64,000 nt of DNA from DTU052 sp050951725 (GCA_050951725.1 JBMNJO010000024.1:321245-385244), one strand, 5' to 3'; shown: positions 34,945 through 44,202, counted from the stretch's first letter. Translations and numbers: made by a program. Notes: generated by a model not told the origin, from the letters alone.

Positions 34945-35676
34945 ATGCGCATTAAGTTAGTGGTCGAATATGATGGGACCGGCTTCCACGGCTTTCAGAG
35001 ACAACCAGGACTCAGAACAGTTGATCAGGTGTTGGAGGAGGCTATTAATAGACTGACCAGGGAAGAGGTTCGGGTGACGGGGTCGGGGCGGACTGATGCC
35101 GGGGTGCATGCCCTGGGCCAGGTCGTAGCTTTCGATACCCAAGCTGCAATACCTCCCCACCGGTACCAGCAGGCCATCAACACCTTTTTGCCTTCTGATA
35201 TTAGGGTCATTCACAGTGAAGAGGCAGCAGCTGATTTTCATCCCCGTTATCAGGCACGATGTAAGACATATCGCTACTTGGTTTACCAGGCCAGGGAAGG
35301 GTATACCTTTTACCGCCGGTACGCTCACCAGTATACACGGAGCCTGGATCTGCTCCTGTTACAGGAAGCAACCCGCTGTATTATCGGAAAACATGATTTT
35401 AGAGGGTTTATGGCTCGAGGCAGTAATGTGCAGGAAACCGTAAGAACGGTTTTCCAGTTTACAACTGAACACAGTTTCCCATGGCTTAAGTTCGAGATTA
35501 CTGGAGACGGTTTTCTCTATCGTATGGTTAGGAACCTGGTGGGTACGCTAATTGAAATAGGAAGAGGGGCCATGAACCTGGACGAGCTCAAGGAGGTTAT
35601 CGAAACAGGTGACCGGCAAAAGTGTGGACCCACCGCTCCCGCACAGGGTCTGTATCTGGTAAGGGTCGATTACTAG
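34945..35676 (+). CDS. truA: tRNA pseudouridine(38-40) synthase TruA
   Basis: Isomerises uridines 38-40 in the tRNA anticodon arm. The 243-residue protein starts MRIKLVVEYDGTGFHGFQRQ and carries the catalytic aspartate in GSGRTDAGVHALGQV (about Asp52). The Firmicutes order ecfA-ecfA-ecfT-truA-rplM-rpsI is retained. ATG behind TAAAGGGGAAG. Confidence 0.96.
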   Translation: MRIKLVVEYDGTGFHGFQRQPGLRTVDQVLEEAINRLTREEVRVTGSGRTDAGVHALGQVVAFDTQAAIPPHRYQQAINTFLPSDIRVIHSEEAAADFHPRYQARCKTYRYLVYQAREGYTFYRRYAHQYTRSLDLLLLQEATRCIIGKHDFRGFMARGSNVQETVRTVFQFTTEHSFPWLKFEITGDGFLYRMVRNLVGTLIEIGRGAMNLDELKEVIETGDRQKCGPTAPAQGLYLVRVDY

Positions 35677-35754
35677 GGGCAGGCAAAAGAACCGTCCCCA
35701 TGTCCGCCCCGAGAGGGAGAGTTTCCAAGCTTGCGCTAAAGAATTAGGTATCTA

Positions 35755-35783
35755 TTGACAATCAAAGATTGAAACTGTAACAT
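35755..35783 (+). promoter_or_regulatory. rplM-rpsI promoter
   Basis: -35 TTGACA (35755-35760), 17-bp spacer, -10 TAACAT (35778-35783). The -10 and its next five bases (TAACATTAATA) are identical to those of the proposed rpoB promoter. Confidence 0.65.
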
Positions 35784-35803
35784 TAATAAATGACGGAAAA
35801 TTG

Positions 35804-35825
35804 CCTGACCCCGCCCCGTGTCAGG
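35804..35825 (+). promoter_or_regulatory. Hairpin in the rplM leader (L13-leader candidate)
   Basis: CCTGAC (35804-35809) pairs with GTCAGG (35820-35825) between the promoter and rplM. Firmicutes often have an autoregulatory L13 leader here; the match to that family is by position and structure only. Confidence 0.4.
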
Positions 35826-35852
35826 TGTGCTAAATCGGTAGGAGGGAACTGC

Positions 35853-36287
35853 TTGAAAACGTTTATGGCTAAGCCACAAGACCAGGAAAGAAAATGGTAT
35901 GTCATTGATGCTGCCGATCAAACACTAGGTAGACTAGCCGCTGAAATTGCAGCAATTCTAAGAGGAAAACATAAACCAACATTCACTCCCCATGTTGACT
36001 GCGGGGATTTCGTTATAGTTGTCAATGCCGAGAAAATCAAGCTGACCGGAAACAAGCTCATCGACAAGAAATACACCTACCATACCGGGTATCCGGGTGG
36101 ATTAAAACAGGTGGATTATCAGACTCTGATGAGGAAGAAGCCGGAAAGGGCATTGGAAGTAGCGGTCAAAGGTATGTTACCGCATACGAGTTTGGGTGCG
36201 CAGATGTTCAAAAAGCTCAAGGTCTATAGAGGGTCTAACCATCCTCACAAGGCCCAGCAACCAGTACAATGGGAATTGAGAGGATAG
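35853..36287 (+). CDS. rplM: Ribosomal protein uL13
   Basis: L13 is an early 50S assembly protein. TTG 35853 behind GGAGGGAA gives 144 residues starting MKTFMAKPQDQERKWYVIDA, the family's normal start; an upstream in-frame ATG would add 21 unlikely residues. Signature AVKGMLPHTSLGAQMFKKL is present. It has its own promoter and forms a unit with rpsI. Confidence 0.96.
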   Translation: MKTFMAKPQDQERKWYVIDAADQTLGRLAAEIAAILRGKHKPTFTPHVDCGDFVIVVNAEKIKLTGNKLIDKKYTYHTGYPGGLKQVDYQTLMRKKPERALEVAVKGMLPHTSLGAQMFKKLKVYRGSNHPHKAQQPVQWELRG

Positions 36288-36299
36288 GGAGGTAGAGCA

Positions 36300-36695
36300 G
36301 TGACTACGAAGGTTCAATATTTAGGCACAGGAAGAAGAAAGACAGCAGTAGCCCGGGTACGTCTTTTACCCGGAGATGGAAACATTGCTATCAATGGTAA
36401 GTCATTCGAGACTTACTTCCCCAACCGAACCCTGCGGCTCATTGTTATGCAACCCCTGGTTTTAACCGAACTGGCCGGAAGATTCGACGTAATCGCCCGG
36501 GTTCATGGCGGAGGAGTATCTGGTCAGGCGGGTGCAGTAAGATTGGGCATAGCAAGGGCCCTGGTGAAATCCAATCCCGAACTTAGAAAACAGCTTCGCC
36601 GGGCCGGTTTCGTAACCCGCGACCCACGAATGAAAGAAAGAAAGAAATACGGTCTGCATAAGGCCCGTAAAGCTCCTCAATACTCCAAGCGTTAA
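36300..36695 (+). CDS. rpsI: Ribosomal protein uS9
   Basis: S9 reaches the P-site tRNA with its C-terminal tail. The 131-residue protein has YLGTGRRKTAVARVRL and GGGVSGQAGAVRLGIARAL and ends in the invariant -SKR. GTG start behind AGGGAGG. A strong terminator follows. Confidence 0.97.
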   Translation: MTTKVQYLGTGRRKTAVARVRLLPGDGNIAINGKSFETYFPNRTLRLIVMQPLVLTELAGRFDVIARVHGGGVSGQAGAVRLGIARALVKSNPELRKQLRRAGFVTRDPRMKERKKYGLHKARKAPQYSKR

Positions 36696-36730
36696 CTTTT
36701 AAACGCTTACTGACAATTAAAGACGCCAAT

Positions 36731-36760
36731 AAAAGGAAGGTCCCAAGGACCTTCCTTTTT
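36731..36760 (+). terminator. Rho-independent terminator after rpsI
   Basis: Perfect stem GGAAGGTCC (36735-36743) with GGACCTTCC (36747-36755), extended by A/T pairs, then a T5 run. It ends the rplM-rpsI unit. Confidence 0.9.
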
Positions 36761-36836
36761 CGCTGAATAACCGCTCTGTTTGGTCATTCTCTGAAAAAAG
36801 AAAAATCGACTTATATCTTATCGCATGAGGTAATTG

Positions 36837-36845
36837 TGTTATAAT
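36837..36845 (+). promoter_or_regulatory. Extended -10 promoter of the cggR-glycolytic operon
   Basis: TGTTATAAT contains a perfect -10 TATAAT (36840-36845) with the TGn extension. No good -35 is seen 16-18 bases upstream, which fits an extended -10 promoter. Confidence 0.55.
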
Positions 36846-36877
36846 AAATAAAAATGTGAGTCATTATTATAGTTGCT

Positions 36878-36892
36878 GGGACTGATTTGTCC
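36878..36892 (+). promoter_or_regulatory. Candidate CggR operator
   Basis: GGGACTGATTTGTCC holds an inverted GGAC-N6-GTCC repeat, 32 bases downstream of the -10 and ahead of cggR. It resembles one half of the B. subtilis CggR operator (GGGAC and TGTC boxes, from memory). Only one such unit is present, so binding is uncertain. Confidence 0.4.
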
Positions 36893-36925
36893 AGGTGGGC
36901 TGGTTCAAGAGGGGGTGGAGGAGTA

Positions 36926-37951
36926 ATGGATAGGCTGATAGCCAATCTGGAAAGGCTGGTTCCTGAGGCCATGGCCGAGGCTCGACTCCGCTACCGCGTA
37001 TTAAGAGAGGTATTGTACAACCAGCCGGTTGGGCGCAGGCAGATAGCTATACGTCTAGGCTGCTCTGAAAGATCAGCCCGCTCAGAGATTGCAGCGTTAA
37101 AAGAACAAGGCGCTTTGGAGATAACCCCGGGCGGAATCATGCTGACTAATCACGGTCTGGAATTGGTACATATGGTTGATGAGGTAATTCCATATCTGGA
37201 TGGGCTGAATTCCTTGGCCTCTAATTTGCAGCAAAAGTTAAAGCTGGATGCGGTAATTGTTGTGCCTGGAGATTCATATTACGACCCTTATGCCAAAAAG
37301 GATCTGGGAAGGGCGGCTGCCCGCTACCTTAAAGAGGTTCTGCCAGAGGTGAATATTGTTGCTGTCAGCGGCGGCGCTACTCTGGCTGAGATGGGCAATG
37401 CCATCCCTCCAGGGGCAGTCAGACATGATGTCTTGGTGCTCCCGGCCCGTGGAGGACTGGGAGAAAAGGTTGAAGAACAGGCTAACACCATCGCAGCTCA
37501 CATCGCGGAGGCGATCGGCGGGCACTACCGGCTCCTGCATATTCCCGATAACCTTGATGCGGCGACCATGAAGAGTCTCCTGGCGAATAACCAGATTGCG
37601 GAGATAGTGACACAGCTGAAAAGTTGTGATCTCTTAATCCACGGAATAGGTTCGGCTTTGGAAATGGCCAGTCGACGCGGCTTGGTTGAGGATGCCTTAA
37701 GAATACTGGAGGATCAGCAGGCGGTAGGCGAAGCCTTTCGTTACTATTTTGATGCTCGGGGGGAAATCGTTTACAGCGTAACCGGTATAGGTCTTGAGTT
37801 GTCTGACCTAAAGAACATACCAATAGTTGTAGCAGTTGCTGGAGGAAGTAACAAAGCTCGGGCCATAGAAGCGGTTTTGACCAACCGCAGACGTGGGACC
37901 CTCATTACGGATGAGGGAGCGGCCCGGGCAATTTTGGAAAGGAGGCAATGA
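36926..37951 (+). CDS. cggR: Central glycolytic genes regulator CggR
   Basis: A SorC/DeoR-type repressor that in Bacillus controls the gapA operon and is relieved by fructose-1,6-bisphosphate. The 341-residue protein has an N-terminal winged HTH (GRRQIAIRLGCSERSARSEI, about 42-61) and a C-terminal sugar-phosphate-binding domain (VSGGATLAEMGNA, HGIGSALEMASRRGL). ATG 36926 is chosen behind GGTGGAGGAG. It is the first gene of cggR-gap-pgk-tpiA-gpmI-eno, so it probably controls that operon. Confidence 0.92.
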   Translation: MDRLIANLERLVPEAMAEARLRYRVLREVLYNQPVGRRQIAIRLGCSERSARSEIAALKEQGALEITPGGIMLTNHGLELVHMVDEVIPYLDGLNSLASNLQQKLKLDAVIVVPGDSYYDPYAKKDLGRAAARYLKEVLPEVNIVAVSGGATLAEMGNAIPPGAVRHDVLVLPARGGLGEKVEEQANTIAAHIAEAIGGHYRLLHIPDNLDAATMKSLLANNQIAEIVTQLKSCDLLIHGIGSALEMASRRGLVEDALRILEDQQAVGEAFRYYFDARGEIVYSVTGIGLELSDLKNIPIVVAVAGGSNKARAIEAVLTNRRRGTLITDEGAARAILERRQ

Positions 37952-37954
37952 TTG

Positions 37955-38959
37955 ATGTTGAAGGTTGGAATCAACGGATTTGGAAGGATTGGGCGACTGG
38001 TGGCCAGGGTCATACAGGACCGGGATGATGTCCAGCTAGTGGCCGTTAATGACATAGGGGATGCCAAGACCAGTGCCCATCTGCTGAAGTATGATTCTGT
38101 GCATGGCATCTTTAACCACGCGGTTAAAGCGGAGGATGGCTACCTGCAGGTGGGGGCTGATCGAATCCGGTTTTTCTCCGAAAGAGACCCCGCCAAGATA
38201 TCCTGGGGTGATGAAGGAGTGGACATTGTAATCGAGGCCACCGGAAAGTTCAGGAAACGTAATCAGGCAGCGATCCATCTGCGCGACGGGGTAAAAAAGG
38301 TGCTGATCACTGCACCGGGCACTGACGTTGATCTTACCCTGGTTATGGGAGTAAACAACGACAAGTATGATGCAGCCAAGCATCATGTGGTATCCAATGC
38401 ATCCTGTACTACCAACTGCCTGGCACCGGTAGCCAAGGTGATCAATGACAATTTTGGTATTGTCAAAGGACTTATGACCACAATTCACTCTTATACCAAT
38501 GACCAGCGAATCCTGGACCTGGAACACAGTGACCTGCGGCGGGCGCGTGCCGGCGCACTGTCCATGATACCTACCAGCACCGGAGCCGCCAAGGCTTTAG
38601 GATTGGTTCTGCCGGAGCTATCCGGGAAACTCAATGGGATGGCCATTCGCGTTCCTACTCCTAATGTATCAATTGTGGATCTGGTAGTGGAATTGTCCAA
38701 GTCCGCTACGGCAGAAGAAGTCAATCAGAGTTTACAGGAGGCAAGTCAAAATGCACTGGCCGGGATCATGGAGTTTTCCGATCTGCCTCTCGTCAGCAAG
38801 GATTACAATGGCAACCCCCACTCGGCAGTGGTCGATGGACCTTTAACCATGGCCATGGGAGATAACATGGTCAAGGTAATAGCCTGGTACGATAACGAGT
38901 GGGCATATTCCTGCAGGGTTGTAGACGCTGTCTGCTACATGGCGGCTAAAGGGTTATAA
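37955..38959 (+). CDS. gap: Glyceraldehyde-3-phosphate dehydrogenase, type I
   Basis: Oxidises and phosphorylates glyceraldehyde-3-phosphate to 1,3-bisphosphoglycerate. The 334-residue enzyme has the Rossmann start INGFGRIGR (6-14), Asp33 typical of NAD preference, the catalytic Cys151 in SNASCTTNC and His178. ATG 37955 follows GGAGG and sits just after the cggR stop; a TTG one codon earlier is an alternative. pgk is 16 bases downstream. Confidence 0.97.
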   Translation: MLKVGINGFGRIGRLVARVIQDRDDVQLVAVNDIGDAKTSAHLLKYDSVHGIFNHAVKAEDGYLQVGADRIRFFSERDPAKISWGDEGVDIVIEATGKFRKRNQAAIHLRDGVKKVLITAPGTDVDLTLVMGVNNDKYDAAKHHVVSNASCTTNCLAPVAKVINDNFGIVKGLMTTIHSYTNDQRILDLEHSDLRRARAGALSMIPTSTGAAKALGLVLPELSGKLNGMAIRVPTPNVSIVDLVVELSKSATAEEVNQSLQEASQNALAGIMEFSDLPLVSKDYNGNPHSAVVDGPLTMAMGDNMVKVIAWYDNEWAYSCRVVDAVCYMAAKGL

Positions 38960-38975
38960 CGGAGGTGCATTTCGC

Positions 38976-40169
38976 GTGCAGAGCTTGAAAGAGGTGGACG
39001 TGCGCAACAAGCGCGTCCTGGTGCGGGTTGATTTTAATGTTCCTACGGACAAAAAGGGTAACATCATAGATGATACCCGAATAAGAGAATCGTTACCTAC
39101 CCTGCGTTATCTGGTGGACCAGGGGGCCCGGGTTATAGCAGTAAGCCATCTGGGAAGACCCAAAGGTAAACCGGTCGAGGAATTCCGGATGGACAAAGTA
39201 GCCGAGCATCTTGGTCATCTGATGAAAAAGCCAGTGGTTAAGGTAGATGAGTGCGTAGGTCCCGCAGTAAAAAAAGCGATTGAGGCCATGGCCCCGGGAG
39301 ATATAATGGTCCTGGAAAACGTCCGGTTTTATCCCGGCGAAGAGGCTAATGACCCCGAGTTCAGCCGGCAACTGGCAGAACTGGCTGATATCTATGTGAA
39401 TGATGCCTTTGGTGCAGCCCATCGGGCGCACGCATCCATTTCCGGGGTTGCAGAACTGTTACCCTCGATTCCTGGATTCCTGTTGGAGAAGGAAGTCACC
39501 ATGTTGAGCAAGGTGATGAACGGGGCTGAGAATCCCAGGACGGCAATCGTTGGTGGAGCCAAAGTAGCCGACAAGCTGACCCTCTTAAAAAACATGCTGG
39601 AAAACATGGATGTATTAATAATAGGAGGCGCAATGGCTAATACTTTCCTCAAAGCTCGGGGTTTGAACATAGGCAAATCCGTATTTGAGGAGGCCCTCCT
39701 GGACTCGGCCCGTGAGCTTATGGAAATCGCCCGACAGCGTGACACCAAAATGCTCCTGCCGATTGATGTTGTAGTCGCGGACCACTTCGCGGAAGATGCC
39801 GAACACCGGGTAGTACCGGTAGAACAGGTTCCGGAGGGCTGGATGATACTGGATATTGGGCCGGAAACGGTTAAGCTCTATCGGCAGTATATAGACCAGG
39901 CTCGAACTGTATTCTGGAACGGCCCGATGGGAGTCTATGAGTTTGAAGCCTTCAGTTCCGGTACCAATGGAGTAGCCCGGGCGGTGGCGTCCGCGTCTGC
40001 GGTTAGTGTAGTTGGTGGAGGCGACTCGATGGCCGCCGTTTACAATCTTGGTCTGCAGAACAAGATTACTCATGTCTCCACTGGAGGCGGGGCGACTCTT
40101 GAATTCCTGGAAGGAAAACGGCTGCCGGGCCTCGTAAGCTGCGATTTTGGACAACAAATGGTGGGGTGA
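38976..40169 (+). CDS. pgk: Phosphoglycerate kinase
   Basis: Transfers phosphate from 1,3-bisphosphoglycerate to ADP. The 397-residue protein shows the N-lobe signature RVLVRVDFNVPTD, the substrate residues in SHLGRPKG and the nucleotide-binding GGGDSMAAVYNLG near the C-terminus. GTG start behind GGAGGTG. Its stop lies just before tpiA. Confidence 0.97.
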   Translation: MQSLKEVDVRNKRVLVRVDFNVPTDKKGNIIDDTRIRESLPTLRYLVDQGARVIAVSHLGRPKGKPVEEFRMDKVAEHLGHLMKKPVVKVDECVGPAVKKAIEAMAPGDIMVLENVRFYPGEEANDPEFSRQLAELADIYVNDAFGAAHRAHASISGVAELLPSIPGFLLEKEVTMLSKVMNGAENPRTAIVGGAKVADKLTLLKNMLENMDVLIIGGAMANTFLKARGLNIGKSVFEEALLDSARELMEIARQRDTKMLLPIDVVVADHFAEDAEHRVVPVEQVPEGWMILDIGPETVKLYRQYIDQARTVFWNGPMGVYEFEAFSSGTNGVARAVASASAVSVVGGGDSMAAVYNLGLQNKITHVSTGGGATLEFLEGKRLPGLVSCDFGQQMVG

Positions 40170-40173
40170 AAAT

Positions 40174-40914
40174 ATGCGCCGGCCGCTTATTGCTGGAAAC
40201 TGGAAAATGCACAAGACTACTCAGGAGGCATATGACTACATAAAAGAGTTGAACAACATACCTTTGAATGAAGGTGTTGAAGCAGCCATAATACCTCCTT
40301 TTACCTGCTTATCGGTATTTAAAGAAGCCAGAAGCTGGAGTCGGATCAAATATGGGGCTCAGAACATGTTTTCGGCCCGCGAGGGTGCTTTCACGGGAGA
40401 GATTTCACCTCTTATGCTGTTAGACCTGGAGTGTGATTATGTATTGATCGGACACTCGGAACGGCGGCAGATTATGAAGGAATCTGACCAGGTGATTAAC
40501 GACAAGCTGAAACTGGCGTTGGAAACCGGACTGCTTCCTATCCTCTGTGTGGGTGAGACCCTGGAGGAAAGAGAAGCCGGGAACGCTGAAAAAGTGGTAG
40601 GGCGGCAGATCCGGCTGGGTTTGCAGGGGATTGACTCTCAGCCAAAGATGGTGATAGCCTACGAACCCGTATGGGCTATTGGTACCGGAGTGAATGCTAC
40701 AGCCTCCGATGCCCAGCAGATGATCCGCTTTATTCGGGATATCATCAAGGAAGAATGGGGTTCGGACAAATCCGAGCAGATCAGAATACTATATGGCGGG
40801 AGTGTCAAGCCTGCCAACATTAAGGAACTGATGAGTCAGAATGATGTGGACGGGGCCCTGGTGGGGGGAGCCAGTCTGGATCCTAAGGTGTTCTCACAAA
40901 TTATTAACTATTAA
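40174..40914 (+). CDS. tpiA: Triose-phosphate isomerase
   Basis: Interconverts dihydroxyacetone phosphate and glyceraldehyde-3-phosphate. The 246-residue protein has Lys11 (GNWKMHK), His94 (LIGHSERR) and the catalytic Glu164 in AYEPVWAIGTG. ATG 40174 follows GTGGGGTGA, which overlaps the pgk stop; an upstream in-frame ATG inside pgk is unlikely. Confidence 0.97.
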   Translation: MRRPLIAGNWKMHKTTQEAYDYIKELNNIPLNEGVEAAIIPPFTCLSVFKEARSWSRIKYGAQNMFSAREGAFTGEISPLMLLDLECDYVLIGHSERRQIMKESDQVINDKLKLALETGLLPILCVGETLEEREAGNAEKVVGRQIRLGLQGIDSQPKMVIAYEPVWAIGTGVNATASDAQQMIRFIRDIIKEEWGSDKSEQIRILYGGSVKPANIKELMSQNDVDGALVGGASLDPKVFSQIINY

Positions 40915-40952
40915 TCGGGATCATGTCCCAGGTAGAAATGGGAGTAAGATTT

Positions 40953-42494
40953 ATGATATCTAGACCTTTGACCTTAGTAATACTGGATGGCTGGGGAGAG
41001 AAAGGTTCCTGTGAAAAAAACGCCATTGCCCAGGCTGATCCCCAGGTGTTTAAGGCTTTGAAAAGGGATTATCCCAATACCGTCCTGGAGGCCTCGGCGC
41101 TGGAAGTGGGTCTGCCCCAGGGGCAGATGGGCAATTCAGAAGTGGGTCATCTGAATATCGGTTCTGGCCGTACGGTTTATCAAGAGATCACCCGCATATC
41201 CAGGGAGATTCACGAAGGGACGTTTTTCGAAAACCGGGAATTAAGAAAAGCCATGGAATATGCTCTGAATCATAATGGCGCTTTGCACCTGATGGGTCTG
41301 GTTTCGGATGGTGGAGTCCACAGCCACCTGGACCACATCGTTGCGCTGCTGGAAATGGCCCAGCGGCAAGGACTCACCAGAGTCTACCTGCATGCCTTTC
41401 TTGACGGTCGGGATGTCCCCCCGATCAGTGCCCTGACTTACATAGAGTCCCTGGAGGACACCATGAACAAACTTGGCACCGGGAAAATTGCCACAGTCAT
41501 GGGGCGCTATTATGCCATGGACCGGGATAAAAGATGGGAACGAAGCCAGCGGGCTTTTGAAGCCATGGTAGCAGGCACAGGTAAACAGGCAAAGAGTGCC
41601 CGGGAAGCTGTTGAAAACTCCTACCAGGAAGAGACGACTGACGAATTTATGGAACCTGCGGTGGTAGTAGATGACCACGGGGACCCCGTGGGGCTGGTTA
41701 AGGATGGCGATGGAATTATCTTCTTTAATTTCCGTGCTGATCGTGCCCGTCAGATCACCCGGGCTTTCGTGGATCGTGATTTCAAGGGTTTTGAAAGAGT
41801 GCGACATCCAGAAGTATACTACGTCTGCTTTACGCAGTATGATGTGAACATCAAGGCTCCGGTGGCCTTCATGCCACAGAACCTTCACAACACCCTGGGT
41901 GAGTATCTCTCCAAGCAGGGGTTCAGACAATTGAGAATCGCTGAGACTGAAAAATACGCGCATGTCACTTTTTTCTTTAACGGCGGAGTAGAAAAGCCTA
42001 ATCTCAATGAGGATCGGGTTCTTATTCCGTCTCCTCAGGTGGCTACCTATGATCTGCAGCCGGAAATGAGCGCTTTTAAGGTGACGGAACGGGTTATACA
42101 AGAGATTGAAAAAGGGATATACGATGTGGTGATCATTAATTATGCTAATCCTGACATGATTGGTCACACCGGGAATATGGATGCAGCAATAGCAGCTATC
42201 AAAGTGGTGGACCAGTGCCTGGGTGAGGTGGTGAGGACCGTCCAGAAAGCCGGGGGGGTAACCATTGTGACCTCTGACCACGGCAATGCTGAGACTATGA
42301 CTGACGAAGAAACCGGACAGCCGCATACCGCGCATACCACTAATCTGGTGCCATTTATCCTGGTAGGTGAGGCCTACCGGGGAAAACGGCTGCGGGAGAG
42401 GGGGAGTCTGCGGGATATTGCGCCAACCATGTTAAATATTCTGAATCTCCCGATTCCCAAGGAGATGACTGGGGTAAACTTAATTGTAGAATAA
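40953..42494 (+). CDS. gpmI: 2,3-bisphosphoglycerate-independent phosphoglycerate mutase
   Basis: Converts 3- to 2-phosphoglycerate using manganese. The 513-residue protein starts MISRPLTLVILDGWGE. Metal ligand Asp12 and the phosphorylated Ser62 (GQMGNSEVGH) are present, as is the C-terminal TSDHGNAE metal site. ATG 40953 lies eight bases after GGGAG; an earlier in-frame ATG would add ten residues. It precedes eno. Confidence 0.97.
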   Translation: MISRPLTLVILDGWGEKGSCEKNAIAQADPQVFKALKRDYPNTVLEASALEVGLPQGQMGNSEVGHLNIGSGRTVYQEITRISREIHEGTFFENRELRKAMEYALNHNGALHLMGLVSDGGVHSHLDHIVALLEMAQRQGLTRVYLHAFLDGRDVPPISALTYIESLEDTMNKLGTGKIATVMGRYYAMDRDKRWERSQRAFEAMVAGTGKQAKSAREAVENSYQEETTDEFMEPAVVVDDHGDPVGLVKDGDGIIFFNFRADRARQITRAFVDRDFKGFERVRHPEVYYVCFTQYDVNIKAPVAFMPQNLHNTLGEYLSKQGFRQLRIAETEKYAHVTFFFNGGVEKPNLNEDRVLIPSPQVATYDLQPEMSAFKVTERVIQEIEKGIYDVVIINYANPDMIGHTGNMDAAIAAIKVVDQCLGEVVRTVQKAGGVTIVTSDHGNAETMTDEETGQPHTAHTTNLVPFILVGEAYRGKRLRERGSLRDIAPTMLNILNLPIPKEMTGVNLIVE

Positions 42495-42607
42495 AGGACA
42501 ATACCCTGTCCCTGTCCGAAAGACGTATACTAACTGCGGACAAGTACTGACCTAACTTATTGTTTGTATCTTGTTAAATACTGAAAATGATGAAAGGGAT
42601 GTATAAT

Positions 42608-43891
42608 ATGAGCCTGATAGCCGATGTCTATGCCCGGGAAATACTCGACTCCCGAGGCAACCCAACCGTTGAAGTGGACGTTGTTCTGGAAGACGGAACC
42701 ATGGGGAGAGCCGCAGTACCTTCTGGTGCCTCGACCGGGGCCTATGAGGCAGTTGAACTGCGGGACGGTGACCAGGAACGTTATATGGGCAAAGGGGTAT
42801 TAAATGCGGTTGAAAATGTCAACACCATTATTGCTCCCGAAATTGTAGGGATGGATTGCGTAGACCAGGTAGGAATCGACCGCCTGATGATCAGCCTGGA
42901 CGGTACACCTAACAAGGGCAAATTGGGAGCCAACGCCATTCTAGGGGTGTCCCTGGCGATTGCCAAAGCGGCTTCCGCCTTCATGGCCCTGCCTCTTTAC
43001 CAGTACATCGGAGGTGTTAATGCCAAAGAACTGCCAGTTCCAATGATGAACATATTAAATGGCGGAAAACACGCTGATAACAATGTTGACATCCAGGAAT
43101 TTATGATTGTCCCGGCGGGGGCTGAAAACTTTAAGGAGTCCTTACGCATGGGAGTCCAGGTTTACCACCAGCTGAAAAAAGTGTTAAAGAAAAAGGGGTT
43201 GACGACTTCAGTGGGAGACGAGGGAGGGTTTGCCCCCAACCTGCCTTCCAATGAAGCTGCAATTGAGGTGATCCTGGAAGCCATCGAGACAGCGGGCTTC
43301 AGGCCGGGACAGGACATGTTCCTGGCCCTGGACATCGCGGCGACCGAACTGTACCGTGACGGATATTACTGGATGGGGGGTGAAAACAGAAAGCTTAGTT
43401 CCGCGGAAATGGTAGAATTCTGGGAAGGATGGATCAAGAAGTATCCAGTTGTCTCCATTGAGGATGGCCTGGCCGAAGATGACTGGGACGGGTGGAAACT
43501 CTTGACTCAGAAATTGGGCAATAAGGCTCAGTTGGTAGGGGACGACCTCTTTGTAACCAATACACAAAGGCTGGCTCAAGGCATTAAGGTTGGTGCAGCC
43601 AACAGTGTGCTGATCAAGGTCAACCAGATTGGAACATTGACCGAGACGCTGGACACCATAGAAATGGCCAAGCGCGCCGGTTATACCTGTGTAATTTCTC
43701 ATCGTTCCGGGGAGACCGAGGATAATACCATCGCGGATATTGCTGTGGCCACCAATGCGGGTCAGATTAAGACTGGAGCACCTGCTCGAACCGACCGCGT
43801 AACCAAGTACAACCAGCTGCTTCGGATCGAAGAAGAACTCGACGCCATAGGCGTGTTCCGGGGCAAAGAAGTCTTTGCACAGTCCCGGTAG
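42608..43891 (+). CDS. eno: Enolase
   Basis: Dehydrates 2-phosphoglycerate to phosphoenolpyruvate. The 427-residue protein starts MSLIADVYAREILDSRGNPT and shows GDEGGFAPNL, the magnesium ligands in FLALDIAATE, SIEDGLAEDDW and GDDLFVTN, and the signature LIKVNQIGTLTETL. ATG 42608 has GAAAGGG upstream; in-frame ATGs a few codons earlier are alternatives. It completes the lower glycolysis set. Confidence 0.97.
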   Translation: MSLIADVYAREILDSRGNPTVEVDVVLEDGTMGRAAVPSGASTGAYEAVELRDGDQERYMGKGVLNAVENVNTIIAPEIVGMDCVDQVGIDRLMISLDGTPNKGKLGANAILGVSLAIAKAASAFMALPLYQYIGGVNAKELPVPMMNILNGGKHADNNVDIQEFMIVPAGAENFKESLRMGVQVYHQLKKVLKKKGLTTSVGDEGGFAPNLPSNEAAIEVILEAIETAGFRPGQDMFLALDIAATELYRDGYYWMGGENRKLSSAEMVEFWEGWIKKYPVVSIEDGLAEDDWDGWKLLTQKLGNKAQLVGDDLFVTNTQRLAQGIKVGAANSVLIKVNQIGTLTETLDTIEMAKRAGYTCVISHRSGETEDNTIADIAVATNAGQIKTGAPARTDRVTKYNQLLRIEEELDAIGVFRGKEVFAQSR

Positions 43892-43901
43892 TATTAATGT
43901 T

Positions 43902-43930
43902 TTGGTTTACTGAATGGCCGAGCTTATGTT
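43902..43930 (+). promoter_or_regulatory. Possible secG promoter
   Basis: TTGGTT (43902-43907), 17-bp spacer, TATGTT (43925-43930), 48 bases before secG. No terminator separates eno from secG, so this may be an internal promoter. Confidence 0.4.
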
Positions 43931-43977
43931 AAAATTTTATGTGGTCTTTAGGGAGTTCCCGCACGGGAGGTGAGACT

Positions 43978-44202
43978 TTGGTAAAGACTCTGGTCACAAT
44001 CCTAGACATCTTGGTTGCTTTAGGATTGATCTCGACCGTGCTGCTGCAGTCGGGTAAGAGCGCAGGATTTTCGGGTAGTATAGCTGGGGGGGCAGAAGCT
44101 ATATTCGGTAAGAATAAGGCTGCTAATGAGCTGTTTGAAAAGCTATCCACCATCCTGGCAGTTCTGTTTATGACGCTGACGTTGCTTCTGGCTTTGTTAT
44201 AA
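43978..44202 (+). CDS. secG: Preprotein translocase subunit SecG
   Basis: An auxiliary Sec channel subunit with two transmembrane helices. The 74-residue protein has the first helix LVTILDILVALGLISTVLL, the conserved QSGKSAGFSGSIAGG loop and a second helix at the C-terminus. TTG 43978 follows GGGAGGTGA and gives the family's usual length. It completes the SecYEG set in this window. Confidence 0.93.
   Translation: MVKTLVTILDILVALGLISTVLLQSGKSAGFSGSIAGGAEAIFGKNKAANELFEKLSTILAVLFMTLTLLLALL

Noticed and set aside
41241..42335. Long - strand open frame of 364 codons
   Set aside because: Fully antisense to gpmI, whose motifs are clear; no ribosome binding site or recognisable domain.
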